Of a stretch of DNA of 47,080 bases, positions 31,817 through 40,220 are shown one piece after another. Location: the NCBI GenBank assembly GCA_025964795.1, contig JAOPYC010000062.1:1-47080 (forward strand), in the 5' to 3' direction. A program made the position numbers and the translations under genes. Positions within the stretch are counted from its first letter, which is position 1; each line of letters begins with the position of its first letter. The notes under the pieces were generated by a model, which worked only from the letters and a program-made list of their open reading frames with translations, was not told the DNA's origin and ran no database searches. The stretch comes from Marmoricola sp. Its GTDB lineage: Bacteria > Actinomycetota > Actinomycetes > Propionibacteriales > Nocardioidaceae.

Positions 31817-33381
31817 CGCTCGGAGACGAGGGACAGGGCCCGCTCGGCGGCCGGTCGGGCCAGCTCACGGTCCTCGGGCACCAGCCCGATCCGGGTCCGC
31901 CGGTCGAGCAGGTCCTCCACCGTGACGGCACCCTCGTGGGTGATCGCGAAGACCAGCTCGGCCAGGGTCGCGGGCAGCGTGGGTGCGATCGGCGCCACCA
32001 GCTCCTCGGCGTCCAGCCCGGTCACCGTGACGGCGTCGTCGAGGACCGCGGCTGCCTCGGTGCCGAAGCGCCGCACCAGGCGGGCGGGCGCGGCCAGGGC
32101 CGCGAGCTCCTCCCGGGAGGCGGCGCCCAGCAACGGCAGCGTCCGGGTGTGGCACGGCGCGGCGTCGAGCCCGGTGGTGGCCACCGCCCGGTCGACGGCG
32201 TCCTCGGCCATCTGGCGGTAGGTCGTGAGCTTGCCGCCGACCACGGTCACCACACCCTGGTCCGAGACGAGCACCGCGTGCTTGCGGGAGAGGTCGGCGG
32301 TCGTGGTCCCCGTGTCGAGCAGCGGCCGGAGCCCGGCGTAGGCACCGACGACCTGGTCCCGGCGTACGTCCTGCTGCAGGACGCTGTTGATCACGCCGAG
32401 CAGGAAGTCGATGTCCGCCTCCGGCGGCACGGGCACGTCGGGGATCTCGCCGTCGACCGCCTCGTCGGTCAGGCCGACGTAGAAGGTCTGGTCGGGCTGG
32501 GGCAGCGCGAACACGAACCGGTTGCTGGTGCCCGGCACCGGCGCCATCACGGCGCAGCGCACCCCGGGCAGGGTGTCCTTGCGCAGCACCAGGTGGGTGC
32601 CGCGGCTCGGGCGCAGCCGGATCTCCGGGACGAGGTGGCCGGCCCAGACGCCGGTGGCGTTGACGACGGTGCGCGCGCGGATCGACCGCGACTCACCGGT
32701 GCGGGAGTCGGTCAGCACGGCGCCGTCGCCGGTCGGCTCGCTCACCCGGACCCGGGTGTGCACGTGGGCGCCGTGCGCGGCGGCGGTACGGGCGACCGCG
32801 AGCACGAGGCGTACGTCGTCCTCGAGCTGGCCGTCCCACGACAGGATGGCGCCACGCAGCCCCTGACGTCGTACGACGGGGGCCAGGGTGAGCGTCTCGG
32901 TCACGCCGATGCGGCGCGGGCGGGGCAGGGTCTCGCGGCGGGTGCGCGCCACCAGCCGGAGCAGGTCGCCGGCCCGGATGCCGGCGCCGGCGAGGGCGGC
33001 TTGCGACCGGCTGACGTCGGGGGTCAGCGGCATCACCATCGGCAGGGCGTGCACCAGGTGCGGGGCGGTGGTCTGCATCAGGATGCCGCGCTCGACGGCG
33101 CTCTCGTGGGCCACGTCGAGCTGGCCCTTGGCCAGGTAGCGCAGCCCGCCGTGCACCAGCTTGGAGCTCCACCGGCTGGTGCCGAAGGCGACGTCCTCGG
33201 CGTCGACGGCGACCACGTCGAGCCCGCGGCTCGCCGCGTCCAGGGCCACCCCCGCGCCGGTGATGCCCAGCCCGATCACCAGGACGTCGGTGGACTCGGG
33301 AAGGTCGGCGAGGCCGACGTGGATCCTGGCGGTCGCCGTTCGAGCGGGCCCCGTCGGTCGAGCCTGTCGGAACCCCGTCAT
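31798..33381 (-). CDS. glpD: Glycerol-3-phosphate dehydrogenase (FAD)
   Basis: The 527-residue flavoprotein has an N-terminal FAD fold (VLVIGLGITGAGVALDAASRG), GTSRWSSKLVHGGLRYL, VNATGVWAG, RGTHLVL and GLRPLL, all diagnostic of GlpD. A DAO_C domain ends it. It oxidises glycerol 3-phosphate to DHAP and passes electrons to the quinone pool. Residues 2 to about 10 are encoded by a REP-like element that immediately follows the ATG, an odd N-terminal extension before the real protein at about residue 20. The ATG overlaps the tetR stop (ATGA), so the regulator and enzyme are coupled. Confidence 0.93.
   Translation of the reverse strand: MTGFRQARPTGPARTATARIHVGLADLPESTDVLVIGLGITGAGVALDAASRGLDVVAVDAEDVAFGTSRWSSKLVHGGLRYLAKGQLDVAHESAVERGILMQTTAPHLVHALPMVMPLTPDVSRSQAALAGAGIRAGDLLRLVARTRRETLPRPRRIGVTETLTLAPVVRRQGLRGAILSWDGQLEDDVRLVLAVARTAAAHGAHVHTRVRVSEPTGDGAVLTDSRTGESRSIRARTVVNATGVWAGHLVPEIRLRPSRGTHLVLRKDTLPGVRCAVMAPVPGTSNRFVFALPQPDQTFYVGLTDEAVDGEIPDVPVPPEADIDFLLGVINSVLQQDVRRDQVVGAYAGLRPLLDTGTTTADLSRKHAVLVSDQGVVTVVGGKLTTYRQMAEDAVDRAVATTGLDAAPCHTRTLPLLGAASREELAALAAPARLVRRFGTEAAAVLDDAVTVTGLDAEELVAPIAPTLPATLAELVFAITHEGAVTVEDLLDRRTRIGLVPEDRELARPAAERALSLVSERQGFAG
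33353..33378 (-). repeat. REP-like palindrome, family B, at the glpD start
   Basis: On the minus strand GGGGTTCCGACAGGCTCGAC lies directly after the glpD ATG. It resembles a short palindrome that I know as frequent in high-GC actinobacteria (GGTTTCGACAGGCTCGACC type). Here it is translated as the extreme N-terminus of GlpD. Confidence 0.5.
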
Positions 33382-34013
33382 GGCGCCAGGAACCGCTCGA
33401 CTAGAAGGGCCAGCTCGGCGTCGTACGCCGTCACGTCGGCGTCCCGCGCGGGAGCCGGTCCGTCGGTCATCGTGTGGGCCGAGAGGGCGAAGCCGTGGCA
33501 GGCCAGGACGAGCGAGCGGGCGATCACGTCGGGGTCGCCGGTTCGGACGGACCCGTCCCGCTGGCCGGCGGCCACCAGGGCGGCGAGCACGCCGGCAAGG
33601 CTGTCCTGGCTGCGGCCACGGCGGTCGAGCAGGTAGGGCAGCAACATCTCGGGGTCCACGTCAATGATCCGCCGCAGCAGGGCGTTGCCGCGCAGGGCGC
33701 GGACGGTGGCGACGGCCCCGCCGGTGATCCGCTGTGCCGCAGTGGCCTCCTCGCCGGAGTCGGTGGCCTCGCGGACCACGTCGCCCCACTCGCGCGTCAT
33801 CAGGTCGGCGAGCAGGGTCTGGGTGTCCGGCCACCGGCGGTAGAGGGTCATCCGGCTGACGCCGGCGCGGCGAGCGATGTCGGTGAGCGTGGTCCGGCTC
33901 CACCCGACGGCGAGGATCGCCTCGCGGGCGGCGTCGAGGTAGTTGTCGTCGGGGGAGGTCACGGTCGGTCGCTCGGGGCTCGCGACCTCGCTCTTGTGAC
34001 GAATGGACGGCAT
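33378..34013 (-). CDS. TetR/AcrR family transcriptional regulator
   Basis: The 211-residue protein has an N-terminal HTH (about residues 28-72: REAILAVGWSRTTLTDIARRAGVSRMTLYRRW, in part TTLTDIARRAGVSRMTLYRR). Its helical ligand domain is typical of TetR regulators. It lies upstream of glpD with an ATGA overlap and divergent from the AGPS-like gene. A 23-bp palindrome covers its start. It therefore likely represses itself, glpD and the divergent gene, with an unknown lipid- or glycerol-type ligand. The ATG at 34013 is supported by TACAGT ending 7 nt before it. Confidence 0.9.
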   Translation of the reverse strand: MPSIRHKSEVASPERPTVTSPDDNYLDAAREAILAVGWSRTTLTDIARRAGVSRMTLYRRWPDTQTLLADLMTREWGDVVREATDSGEEATAAQRITGGAVATVRALRGNALLRRIIDVDPEMLLPYLLDRRGRSQDSLAGVLAALVAAGQRDGSVRTGDPDVIARSLVLACHGFALSAHTMTDGPAPARDADVTAYDAELALLVERFLAP

Positions 34014-34033
34014 GTGTCACACTGTAACACATG
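34011..34033. promoter_or_regulatory. 23-bp TetR operator spanning both divergent start codons
   Basis: The sequence runs CATGTGTCAC-ACTGTAACACATG, a palindrome with one mismatched pair and an unpaired centre. Its ends are the start codons of tetR (34013, minus) and the AGPS-like gene (34031, plus). Both -10 elements (TACAGT minus, CACACT plus) lie inside it, so one bound dimer would block both leaderless promoters. Confidence 0.75.
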
Positions 34034-35608
34034 AGCCTGTCACGAGCACCTGAGATGCACTGGTCCCGCTGGGGCGACCCGGCCCAGGAGAGCCCGCTCT
34101 CGGAGAGCGCCTTCGGCCTGGTCGACGCCTTCATCGGGACCAGCGAGACGCCGGCCGTCGACCCCGCGTCGGTGCGCCTCTCGCCCGTCCTCGGGGGCGC
34201 GCTGCTCGAGGAGCTGGCCGGCATCGTGGGCGCCGAGCACGTGCTCACCGATCACGACACCCGGCTGCACCGCACCCGGGGGAAGTCGACGCCCGACCTG
34301 CTCACGCTGCGCGCGGGCGACGGGTCCGACTCCCCGGATGCCGTCGTACGCCCCGGCAGCCACGAGGAGGTGGCCGCGCTGATCGCGTGGGCCGTGGAGC
34401 GCTACGTCGCGCTGGTCCCGTTCGGGGGCGGTACGTCGGTGGTGGGCGGCCTCGTCGCGCGCCGTGAGGGGTACGCCGGCGTGGTCTCGCTCGACCTGAT
34501 CCGCTTCGACCGGCTGCTGGCCGTCGACCTCGACTCGATGACCGCCACCCTGGAGCCGGGCCTGCGCGGCCCCCAGGCCGAGGCGCTGCTGGCCGAGCAC
34601 GGCCTGACCCTGGGCCACTTCCCGCAGTCGTTCGAGTACGCCTCCATCGGCGGTTTCGCAGTCACCCGGTCCTCGGGCCAGTCCTCGGCGGGCTACGGCC
34701 GGTTCGACGCGCTGGTGGTGGGCCTGCGGGTGGCCACGCCGCAGGGCGAGCTGGTCCTGGGCAACTCGCCGGCGAACGCCGCCGGCCCCGACCTGCGCGA
34801 GGTGGTGATGGGCTCCGAGGGCGTCTTCGGCGTGGTCACCGCCGTCACCGTGCGCGTACGACGGGTCCCTGTCGTCACGGTCTACGAGACCTGGCGCTGG
34901 GAGACGTTCGCCGACGGGGCCGCCGCGATGCGCACCCTCGCCCAGTCCGGCGTGCTCCCCACGGTGCTGCGCCTGTCCGACGAGGCCGAGACGTCCATCA
35001 ACCTGGCCAAGCCGGCCGAGGTCGGCGGTGAGTCGAGCGGGGGCTGCCTGATGGTCACCGGCTACGAAGGAACCCAGGCGGCGGTCGACGCCAGGCGCGC
35101 CGCCTGCACCGCCCTGCTCGCCGGCCTCGGTGGCACCGCGCTCGGTGAGGACGCGGGCTGGTCGTCGGGCCGCTTCCGCGGCCCCTACCTGCGCGACTCG
35201 CTGCTCGACGTCGGCGTGCTCGTGGAGACGCTGGAGACCGTGACGTTCTGGTCCCGGCTCCACCAGGTCTACGACGCGGTCAGGGCCGTGCTCACCGAGT
35301 CGCTCGGCGAGGGCACGCTGGTGCTGTGCCACATCTCGCACGTCTACGAGACCGGTGCCTCGCTCTACTTCACCGTGGCCACCAGGCAGGCGGCCGACCC
35401 GGTCGCGCAGTGGCTCGCGGCCAAGGCGGTCGCCTCCGACGCGCTGATCGGCAACGGCGCCTCGATCACCCACCACCACGCCGTCGGCCAGGACCACAAG
35501 CCCTGGCTGGCCCGCGAGATCGGTCCGGTCGGGGTGCGGATGCTGCGTGCGCTCAAGGCGGAGCTCGACCCCACGGGGGTGCTCAACCCGGGGGTGCTGA
35601 TCCCCTGA
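34031..35608 (+). CDS. FAD-binding oxidase, alkyl-dihydroxyacetonephosphate synthase-like
   Basis: The 525-residue protein is a VAO-type flavoprotein. The FAD-binding half contains PFGGGTSVVGG, TATLEPGLRGPQAEALL, LGHFPQSFEYASIGGFAVTRSSGQ (in part GHFPQSFEYASIGG) and GSEGVFGVVT. The C-terminal half has a HHHAVG motif, and HH(H) and Tyr residues there are typical of the AGPS catalytic site. Family members swap the acyl chain of acyl-DHAP for a fatty alcohol. DHAP is also the product of the linked GlpD, but actinobacterial members may instead be dehydrogenases. The start may be leaderless at 34031 or at the ATG 34064. Confidence 0.85.
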   Translation: MSLSRAPEMHWSRWGDPAQESPLSESAFGLVDAFIGTSETPAVDPASVRLSPVLGGALLEELAGIVGAEHVLTDHDTRLHRTRGKSTPDLLTLRAGDGSDSPDAVVRPGSHEEVAALIAWAVERYVALVPFGGGTSVVGGLVARREGYAGVVSLDLIRFDRLLAVDLDSMTATLEPGLRGPQAEALLAEHGLTLGHFPQSFEYASIGGFAVTRSSGQSSAGYGRFDALVVGLRVATPQGELVLGNSPANAAGPDLREVVMGSEGVFGVVTAVTVRVRRVPVVTVYETWRWETFADGAAAMRTLAQSGVLPTVLRLSDEAETSINLAKPAEVGGESSGGCLMVTGYEGTQAAVDARRAACTALLAGLGGTALGEDAGWSSGRFRGPYLRDSLLDVGVLVETLETVTFWSRLHQVYDAVRAVLTESLGEGTLVLCHISHVYETGASLYFTVATRQAADPVAQWLAAKAVASDALIGNGASITHHHAVGQDHKPWLAREIGPVGVRMLRALKAELDPTGVLNPGVLIP

Positions 35609-35665
35609 CCGGTGTCGTGGCCGGCCTCGAGGTCCTCCAGGACTCGCCGGGGGAGCTCCGGGCGC

Positions 35666-36364
35666 TCACCGGCCCGGGGACGGCGGGTTCTTGAAGGCCC
35701 AGACCACCAGGTGGCTGTCGGCCTCGGCCTTCACGGCCCGGCCGCCCTCGTCGACCAGCCGCGCCGCGTCGCCGGCCTCGAGGAGGCGCTCGCCCAGCAT
35801 CACCTGGCCCCGGGCGACGAAGACGTGCAGGCGCGGCGCGTTCGGGAGGTCCACCCGCTGCCCGGTGCCGAGGTCGACGGCGTGCAGCGAGGTTCCGGTC
35901 GAGCCGAGGGGCACGACCCCGTGGCCGTCCCCGTCAGCGACATGGATCCAGCCCTCGGTGCGGGGAACCTCCGTGGCCAGGTAGCCCGGCGCCAGGCCGT
36001 CCTCGTCGGGACGCACCCAGGCCTGCAGGAAGCGCGTCTCCTCGTCGCTGTCGGCGACCTCGGAGTGCACCACCCCGCTGCCGGCGGAGAGCCGCTGCAC
36101 CTGCCCGGGGCCGATCACCCCGGAGCCGACGGTGGAGGTGTGCCGCAGCGACCCGGTGAGGACCCAGGTGACGATCTCGAGGTCGGCGTGCGGGTGGTCG
36201 GCGTACCCCGTGCCCGGCGGGAGCCGTTCGTCGTTGTGCGCGACCAGACTGCCGAACCCCACGTTCGTGGCGTCGTAGTGGGTGCCGAACGAGAACGAGT
36301 GGAACGTGGCGCGGCTCTCGGCCAGGGTCCGGAACCGATCCTGGGCCAGCCGGTACTCGATCAC
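35666..36364 (-). CDS. Pirin family protein (YhhW-like cupin)
   Basis: The 232-residue protein has two cupin barrels. The first has the pirin metal ligands His57, His59, His100 and Glu102 in DHPHADLEIVTWVLTG and VVHSEVADSDEE. The second, without the full ligand set, includes RLHVFVARGQVML. Pirins of this type include quercetinase activity and unknown redox roles. The GTG start follows GAGCAT. It is a single gene. Confidence 0.9.
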   Translation of the reverse strand: MIEYRLAQDRFRTLAESRATFHSFSFGTHYDATNVGFGSLVAHNDERLPPGTGYADHPHADLEIVTWVLTGSLRHTSTVGSGVIGPGQVQRLSAGSGVVHSEVADSDEETRFLQAWVRPDEDGLAPGYLATEVPRTEGWIHVADGDGHGVVPLGSTGTSLHAVDLGTGQRVDLPNAPRLHVFVARGQVMLGERLLEAGDAARLVDEGGRAVKAEADSHLVVWAFKNPPSPGR

Positions 36365-36420
36365 CGGGCCATGCTCCCACTCCCTCCGGGAACGGCGCCC
36401 GGCCTGTCTACTGAACTTTC

Positions 36421-36720
36421 ATGAGCGAACAGGTCCCGGCGCTGCCGGACGACTTCGTGTTCGGTACCAGCACCCTCGACTTCTACGACCGGCTGCTCGA
36501 CGAGCTGGTCGCGGCGGGTATCGAGCCGATGGCGACGCTCTACCACTGGACCTGCCGCAGGCGCTCCAAGACGCAGGAGGCTGGGAGGCGCGGGAGACCG
36601 CCGAGCGGTTCCCGGAGTACGCCGCCGGTCGCGCACCCCCTCAACCTCGCGCACGGCGAACAACCACACCCCGGTCCACCCCGCGTCCGACGCTCCGCGT
36701 TACAGCGGCTTGCGGCGGTC
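36421..36720 (+). pseudogene. Decayed GH1 beta-glucosidase
   Basis: The first 15 codons (MSEQVPALPDDFVFGTST) match the N-terminus of GH1 glucosidases. They run straight into LDFYDRLLDELVAAGIEPMATLYHW, skipping the TASYQIEGA segment and about 100 residues. A one-base loss near 36550 (TGGACC where TGGGACC is needed) shifts the frame, and the correct reading DLPQALQDAGGWEARETAERFPEYAA continues in the next frame. After about 36625 there are only fragments resembling the GH1 C-terminus. At least two deletions and a frameshift make this non-functional. TACTGA still lies 6 nt before the ATG. Confidence 0.85.
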
Positions 36721-36723
36721 GCC

Positions 36724-37194
36724 TCAGGCCGCGGACTCCCCGAAGCCGAAGGTCGCGATCACCCGGTCCCCCTCGAGCAGGATCGCCTCCCGGGCGTGCA
36801 CCTCCAGCGGGGTCGGTACGTCGGCGACCGACTCCTCGGTCAGGGCCAGGTGCGGGATCGAGGCGTGCAGCGAGGTGGGGTGGCCGATCACCTCGGGGAA
36901 GGCCTGTCGCAGGCTGCTGCTGATCCGGCGGAAGACGGCGACCGGCTGGGGCGGCAGGTACGCCGCACCGCTCGGGAAGCGTGCCGCCTCGCCCAGCACG
37001 AACGCGAACGGCACCAGGTCGGCGAAGATCTCCCTCAGCTCGGCCAGCACCCCGGCGTCGACGGCCCCCGCCTCGAGGAACGGGTCCAGTAGGGCGATGT
37101 GCGCGCCGGTCACGTCGTGCGCGATCTCCGGCACCGGGATCACCAGCCGCGTGAGGCCTCCGGACGGGTCGGGGGTCAGCTCGTGGTCGGGCAC
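36724..37194 (-). CDS. 2'-5' RNA ligase/2H phosphoesterase family protein with altered motifs
   Basis: The 156-residue protein has the two-lobed 2H layout: HIALLDPF at residues 32-39 and HLALTE at 115-120, each beginning with the catalytic His. The canonical motif is H-x-T/S-x; both copies here have Ala (Ala34, Ala117) where the Thr or Ser would hold the phosphate. It may be inactive, act on a different substrate, or only bind RNA ends or cyclic phosphates. The GTG at 37194 follows TAGCGT with a 6-nt gap and shares a promoter region with the divergent CDF gene. Confidence 0.8.
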   Translation of the reverse strand: MPDHELTPDPSGGLTRLVIPVPEIAHDVTGAHIALLDPFLEAGAVDAGVLAELREIFADLVPFAFVLGEAARFPSGAAYLPPQPVAVFRRISSSLRQAFPEVIGHPTSLHASIPHLALTEESVADVPTPLEVHAREAILLEGDRVIATFGFGESAA

Positions 37195-37200
37195 GGGGTC

Positions 37201-37206
37201 ACGCTA
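37201..37206 (-). promoter_or_regulatory. Predicted -10 (TAGCGT) for the 2H phosphoesterase gene
   Basis: On the minus strand TAGCGT ends 6 nt before the GTG at 37194, which supports a leaderless transcript. Confidence 0.45.
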
Positions 37207-37216
37207 GACCGCCCCC

Positions 37217-37222
37217 TACCCT
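37217..37222 (+). promoter_or_regulatory. Predicted -10 (TACCCT) for the CDF gene
   Basis: TACCCT ends 6 nt before the ATG at 37229. It supports that start and forms a back-to-back pair with the minus-strand TAGCGT at 37201-37206. Confidence 0.45.
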
Positions 37223-37228
37223 GTGCGC

Positions 37229-38149
37229 ATGGGCTCCGGACATGATCACGGGCACCAGGCCGGCCGGGCGAAGGACCGTTCCCGGCTGCGGCTGGTGCTG
37301 CTGGTCACCCTGAGCGTCGCCGTCGTGGAGCTGGTCGGCGCGTTCCTGTCGGGCTCGCTGGCCCTGTTCGCCGACGCCGGGCACATGTTCACCGACACCG
37401 CGGCGATCGTGCTCGCCCTCTCCGCGTCGTACGTCGCTACCCTGCCCGCCTCGCCCCGCCGCACCTTCGGCTACCACCGCGCCGAGATCCTGGCCGCCCT
37501 GATCAACGGGGTCGTGCTGCTGGGCGTCTGCGGCTACCTCGCCTACGCCGGGGTCGTCCGCCTGCTCGACCCGGTGGCGGTGGACGCCCCACAGATGTTG
37601 GCTTTCGCCGCGGTCGGCCTGGTCGCGAACCTCGTGTCCGTCTCGCTGCTGGCCACCCGCCGCGAGGAGTCGCTGAACATGCGCGGCGCCTTCCTGGAGG
37701 TGCTCAGCGACGCCTTCGGGTCCGCGGCCGCGATCGTCGCCGGCCTGGTCGTCCTCACCACCGGCTTCGACCGGGCCGACTCGATCGCCTCCCTGGCCAT
37801 CGCGGTGCTGATCCTCCCGCGCGCCTGGTCGCTGCTGCGCGACTGCGTCAGTGTCCTCCTCGAGGCGGCACCGCCGGGCGTCGACGTGGAGGTCGTACGC
37901 CGCCACCTCGCGGGAGCAGCCGGTGTCACCGACGTGCACGACCTGCACGCCTGGCAGATCACCAGCGGCATGGCCGCGCTCTCCGCGCACGTGACGGTCA
38001 CCGACGAGGCCCTCGACAGCCGCGGCGTGGGGCAGATCCTCGACGAGCTCGGCGAGTGCGTCGCCAGCCACTTCGGCATCGACCACGCGACCTTCCAGGT
38101 GGAGCCGGAGAGCCACCGCGACCACGAGCCCGGCGAGGCGCACCTCTAG
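37229..38149 (+). CDS. Cation diffusion facilitator transporter (CzcD-like)
   Basis: The 306-residue protein has a short His-rich start (HDHGHQ), six membrane helices and a cytosolic C-terminal domain. Zn-site motifs are FADAGHMFTD in helix 2 and EVLSDAFGSA in helix 5. The C-terminal domain has VHDLHAWQITSG and closes with FGIDHATFQVE. It exports divalent cations such as Zn2+ or Co2+ in exchange for protons. No metal regulator gene is adjacent. Confidence 0.94.
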   Translation: MGSGHDHGHQAGRAKDRSRLRLVLLVTLSVAVVELVGAFLSGSLALFADAGHMFTDTAAIVLALSASYVATLPASPRRTFGYHRAEILAALINGVVLLGVCGYLAYAGVVRLLDPVAVDAPQMLAFAAVGLVANLVSVSLLATRREESLNMRGAFLEVLSDAFGSAAAIVAGLVVLTTGFDRADSIASLAIAVLILPRAWSLLRDCVSVLLEAAPPGVDVEVVRRHLAGAAGVTDVHDLHAWQITSGMAALSAHVTVTDEALDSRGVGQILDELGECVASHFGIDHATFQVEPESHRDHEPGEAHL

Positions 38150-38183
38150 CGCGAACGAGTAGCCGCCGGACTGACAGTGGTGG

Positions 38184-38210
38184 CGGTTTTCTGGTCAACC
38201 AGAAAAACCG
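38184..38210. terminator. Bidirectional hairpin terminator
   Basis: CGGTTTTCTGGT and ACCAGAAAAACCG form a stem with a 2-nt loop and A/T-rich flanks, between the plus-strand CDF stop (38149) and the minus-strand stop at 38211. The T-tract and A-tract suit termination in both directions. Confidence 0.75.
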
Positions 38211-40220
38211 TCACGCCTCCGCAGCCACCCGCATCCCCTGCTCGATCGCCCGCTTGGCGTCCAGCTCGGCGGCCAGGTCGGCGCCGCCGATGAGGGTGGC
38301 GGGGCGGCCGGCGGCGAGGAGGTCGTCGTAGAGCCGGCGTACCGACTCCTGGCCCGCGCAGACCACCACGTCGTCGACCTCGAGCAGCCGGAACTGGCCG
38401 CCGACGGTCAGGTGCAGGCCGGCCTCGTCGATCAGGTCGTACGACGCACCGCTGATCTGCTCCACGCCCGACTGCCTCAGCACCGCCCGGTGGGCCCAGC
38501 CGGACGTCTTGCCGAGGTCCTTGCCGATCATCGAGGTCTTGCGCTGCACCAGGTAGACCTCGCGGGCCGGCGTCCGCGGCTTGCGCTCGGTGAGGCCGGC
38601 GACGAACAGGGACGGGTCGCCGACGCCCCAGTGGGCGAGCCAGTCGTCGAGGTCCTCCCCAGGAAGGCTCGGGGTGTGGGTCAGCCAGACCGAGACGTCG
38701 ACGCCGATCCCGCCCGCGCCGATCACGGCCACCCGGCGCCCGGGCGTGACCGACCCGTTGAGCACGTCGGCGTAGGAGTGCGCGTGCTCGATGCCGGGGA
38801 TGTCGGGCATCCGCGGCTCCACGCCGGTGGAGACCACGACCTCGTCGTACGCCGACAGCAGGTCGACCGTGGCCGCGGTGCCGAGCCGTACGGTCACGCC
38901 CAGCACCGACAGCCGCCGCTCGTAGTAGCGCATCGTCTCGGCGAACTCCTCCTTGCCCGGGATCTGCATCGCGAGCCGGAACTGCCCGCCGAGCTCGGCG
39001 TCCTTCTCGAAGAGGGTGACCTCGAAGCCACGTTCGGCGTACGACGTCGCGGCGCTCAGCCCGGCCGGCCCGGCCCCGACCACCGCGACGGTGGAGCTCC
39101 GTCGGGTCGACAGCAGCACGAGCTCGGTCTCGCGGCAGGCCCGCGGATTGACCAGGCAGCTGGCCCGCTGGTTGGCGAAGGCGTGGTCCAGGCAGGCCTG
39201 GTTGCAGGCGATGCAGGTGTTGATCTCGTCGGCGCGACCGGCGGCCGCCTTGTTCACGAACCCCGGGTCGGCCAGCAGCGGGCGGGCCATCGAGACCAGG
39301 TCGGCGGTCCCGTCGGCGATCAGCTGGTCGGCGAGCTCGGGGGTGTTGATCCGGTTGGACGCGCAGACCGGGATGCCGACCTCCTCGCGCAGCCGCCTGG
39401 TGGTCCAGGTCCAGGCCCCGCGGGGGACCTGGGTGATGATCGTCGGCACCCGGGCCTCGTGCCAGCCGATGCCGGTGTTCAGCACGGTGGCGCCGGCCTG
39501 CTCGACGAGCAGCGCGAGCTCCATCACCTCGTCCCAGGTCTGGCCGCCCTCGACGAGGTCGAGCAGCGAGATCCGGTAGATGATCGGGAAGGCGTCGCCG
39601 ACCACCTCGCGGGTACGCCGCACCACCTCGACCGGGAAGCGCATCCGACGGGTCGCGGTGCCGCCCCAGGCGTCCTCGCGTTCGTTGGTGCGCGCCGCGA
39701 GGAACTGGTTGATCAGGTAGCCCTCGGACCCCATGATCTCGACGGCGTCGTACCCCGCTCTCTGCGCGAGCCCGGCTGTGTGCGCGAAGGACGTCGCGGT
39801 GCGGTCGACCTGCTTGGTCGACATCGCGCTCGGACTGAACGGGGTGATCGGTGACTTCTTCTCACTGGCCGACTGCGAGAACGGCGTGTAGCCGTAGCGC
39901 CCCGCGTGCAGCACCTGCAGGGCGATCGCCCCGCCCTCGTCGTGCACCGCGCCGGTCACCTCCTTGTGCCGCTCGGCCTGCAGCCGGGTGGTCAGCTCGC
40001 TGGCGAACGGCTTGAGCCAGCCGCGCTTGCTCGGGCTGTAGCCGCCGGTGACGATCAGGCCCACCCCACCGCGGGCGCGCTCGGCGAAGTACGCCGCCAG
40101 CTTGGGGATGTCCCAGGCGAAGTCCTCCAGCCCGGTGTGCATCGACCCCATCACCGCGCGGTTGCGCAGGGTCAGGTCGCCGATGGTGATCGGCTCGAGC
40201 AGGTGCGGGTAGTCGTTCAT
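38211..40220 (-). CDS. 2,4-dienoyl-CoA reductase-like FAD/FMN/Fe-S oxidoreductase
   Basis: The 669-residue protein matches FadH. An N-terminal FMN TIM barrel (about 1-330) begins LEPITIGDLTLRNRAVMGSM and has LHAGRYGY and GYDAVEIMGSEGYLINQF. Cysteines in NTCIACNQACLDHAF and ASCLVNPRAC bind a 4Fe-4S cluster. An FAD/NADPH module follows, with VAVVGAGPAGLSAA and VAVIGAGGIGVDV. It reduces 2,4-dienoyl-CoA in unsaturated fatty acid oxidation; related enzymes act on other enones. Its ATG overlaps the padR stop (ATGA). Confidence 0.92.
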   Translation of the reverse strand: MNDYPHLLEPITIGDLTLRNRAVMGSMHTGLEDFAWDIPKLAAYFAERARGGVGLIVTGGYSPSKRGWLKPFASELTTRLQAERHKEVTGAVHDEGGAIALQVLHAGRYGYTPFSQSASEKKSPITPFSPSAMSTKQVDRTATSFAHTAGLAQRAGYDAVEIMGSEGYLINQFLAARTNEREDAWGGTATRRMRFPVEVVRRTREVVGDAFPIIYRISLLDLVEGGQTWDEVMELALLVEQAGATVLNTGIGWHEARVPTIITQVPRGAWTWTTRRLREEVGIPVCASNRINTPELADQLIADGTADLVSMARPLLADPGFVNKAAAGRADEINTCIACNQACLDHAFANQRASCLVNPRACRETELVLLSTRRSSTVAVVGAGPAGLSAATSYAERGFEVTLFEKDAELGGQFRLAMQIPGKEEFAETMRYYERRLSVLGVTVRLGTAATVDLLSAYDEVVVSTGVEPRMPDIPGIEHAHSYADVLNGSVTPGRRVAVIGAGGIGVDVSVWLTHTPSLPGEDLDDWLAHWGVGDPSLFVAGLTERKPRTPAREVYLVQRKTSMIGKDLGKTSGWAHRAVLRQSGVEQISGASYDLIDEAGLHLTVGGQFRLLEVDDVVVCAGQESVRRLYDDLLAAGRPATLIGGADLAAELDAKRAIEQGMRVAAEA

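Noticed and set aside
33378-34013. The TetR at 33378 as the regulator of the TGACAG-N5-CTGTCA sites
   Set aside because: Its own operator has a different half-site spacing (TGTGTCAC-centred dyad), so it is an unlikely match for the 17-bp sites, though not excluded by experiment.
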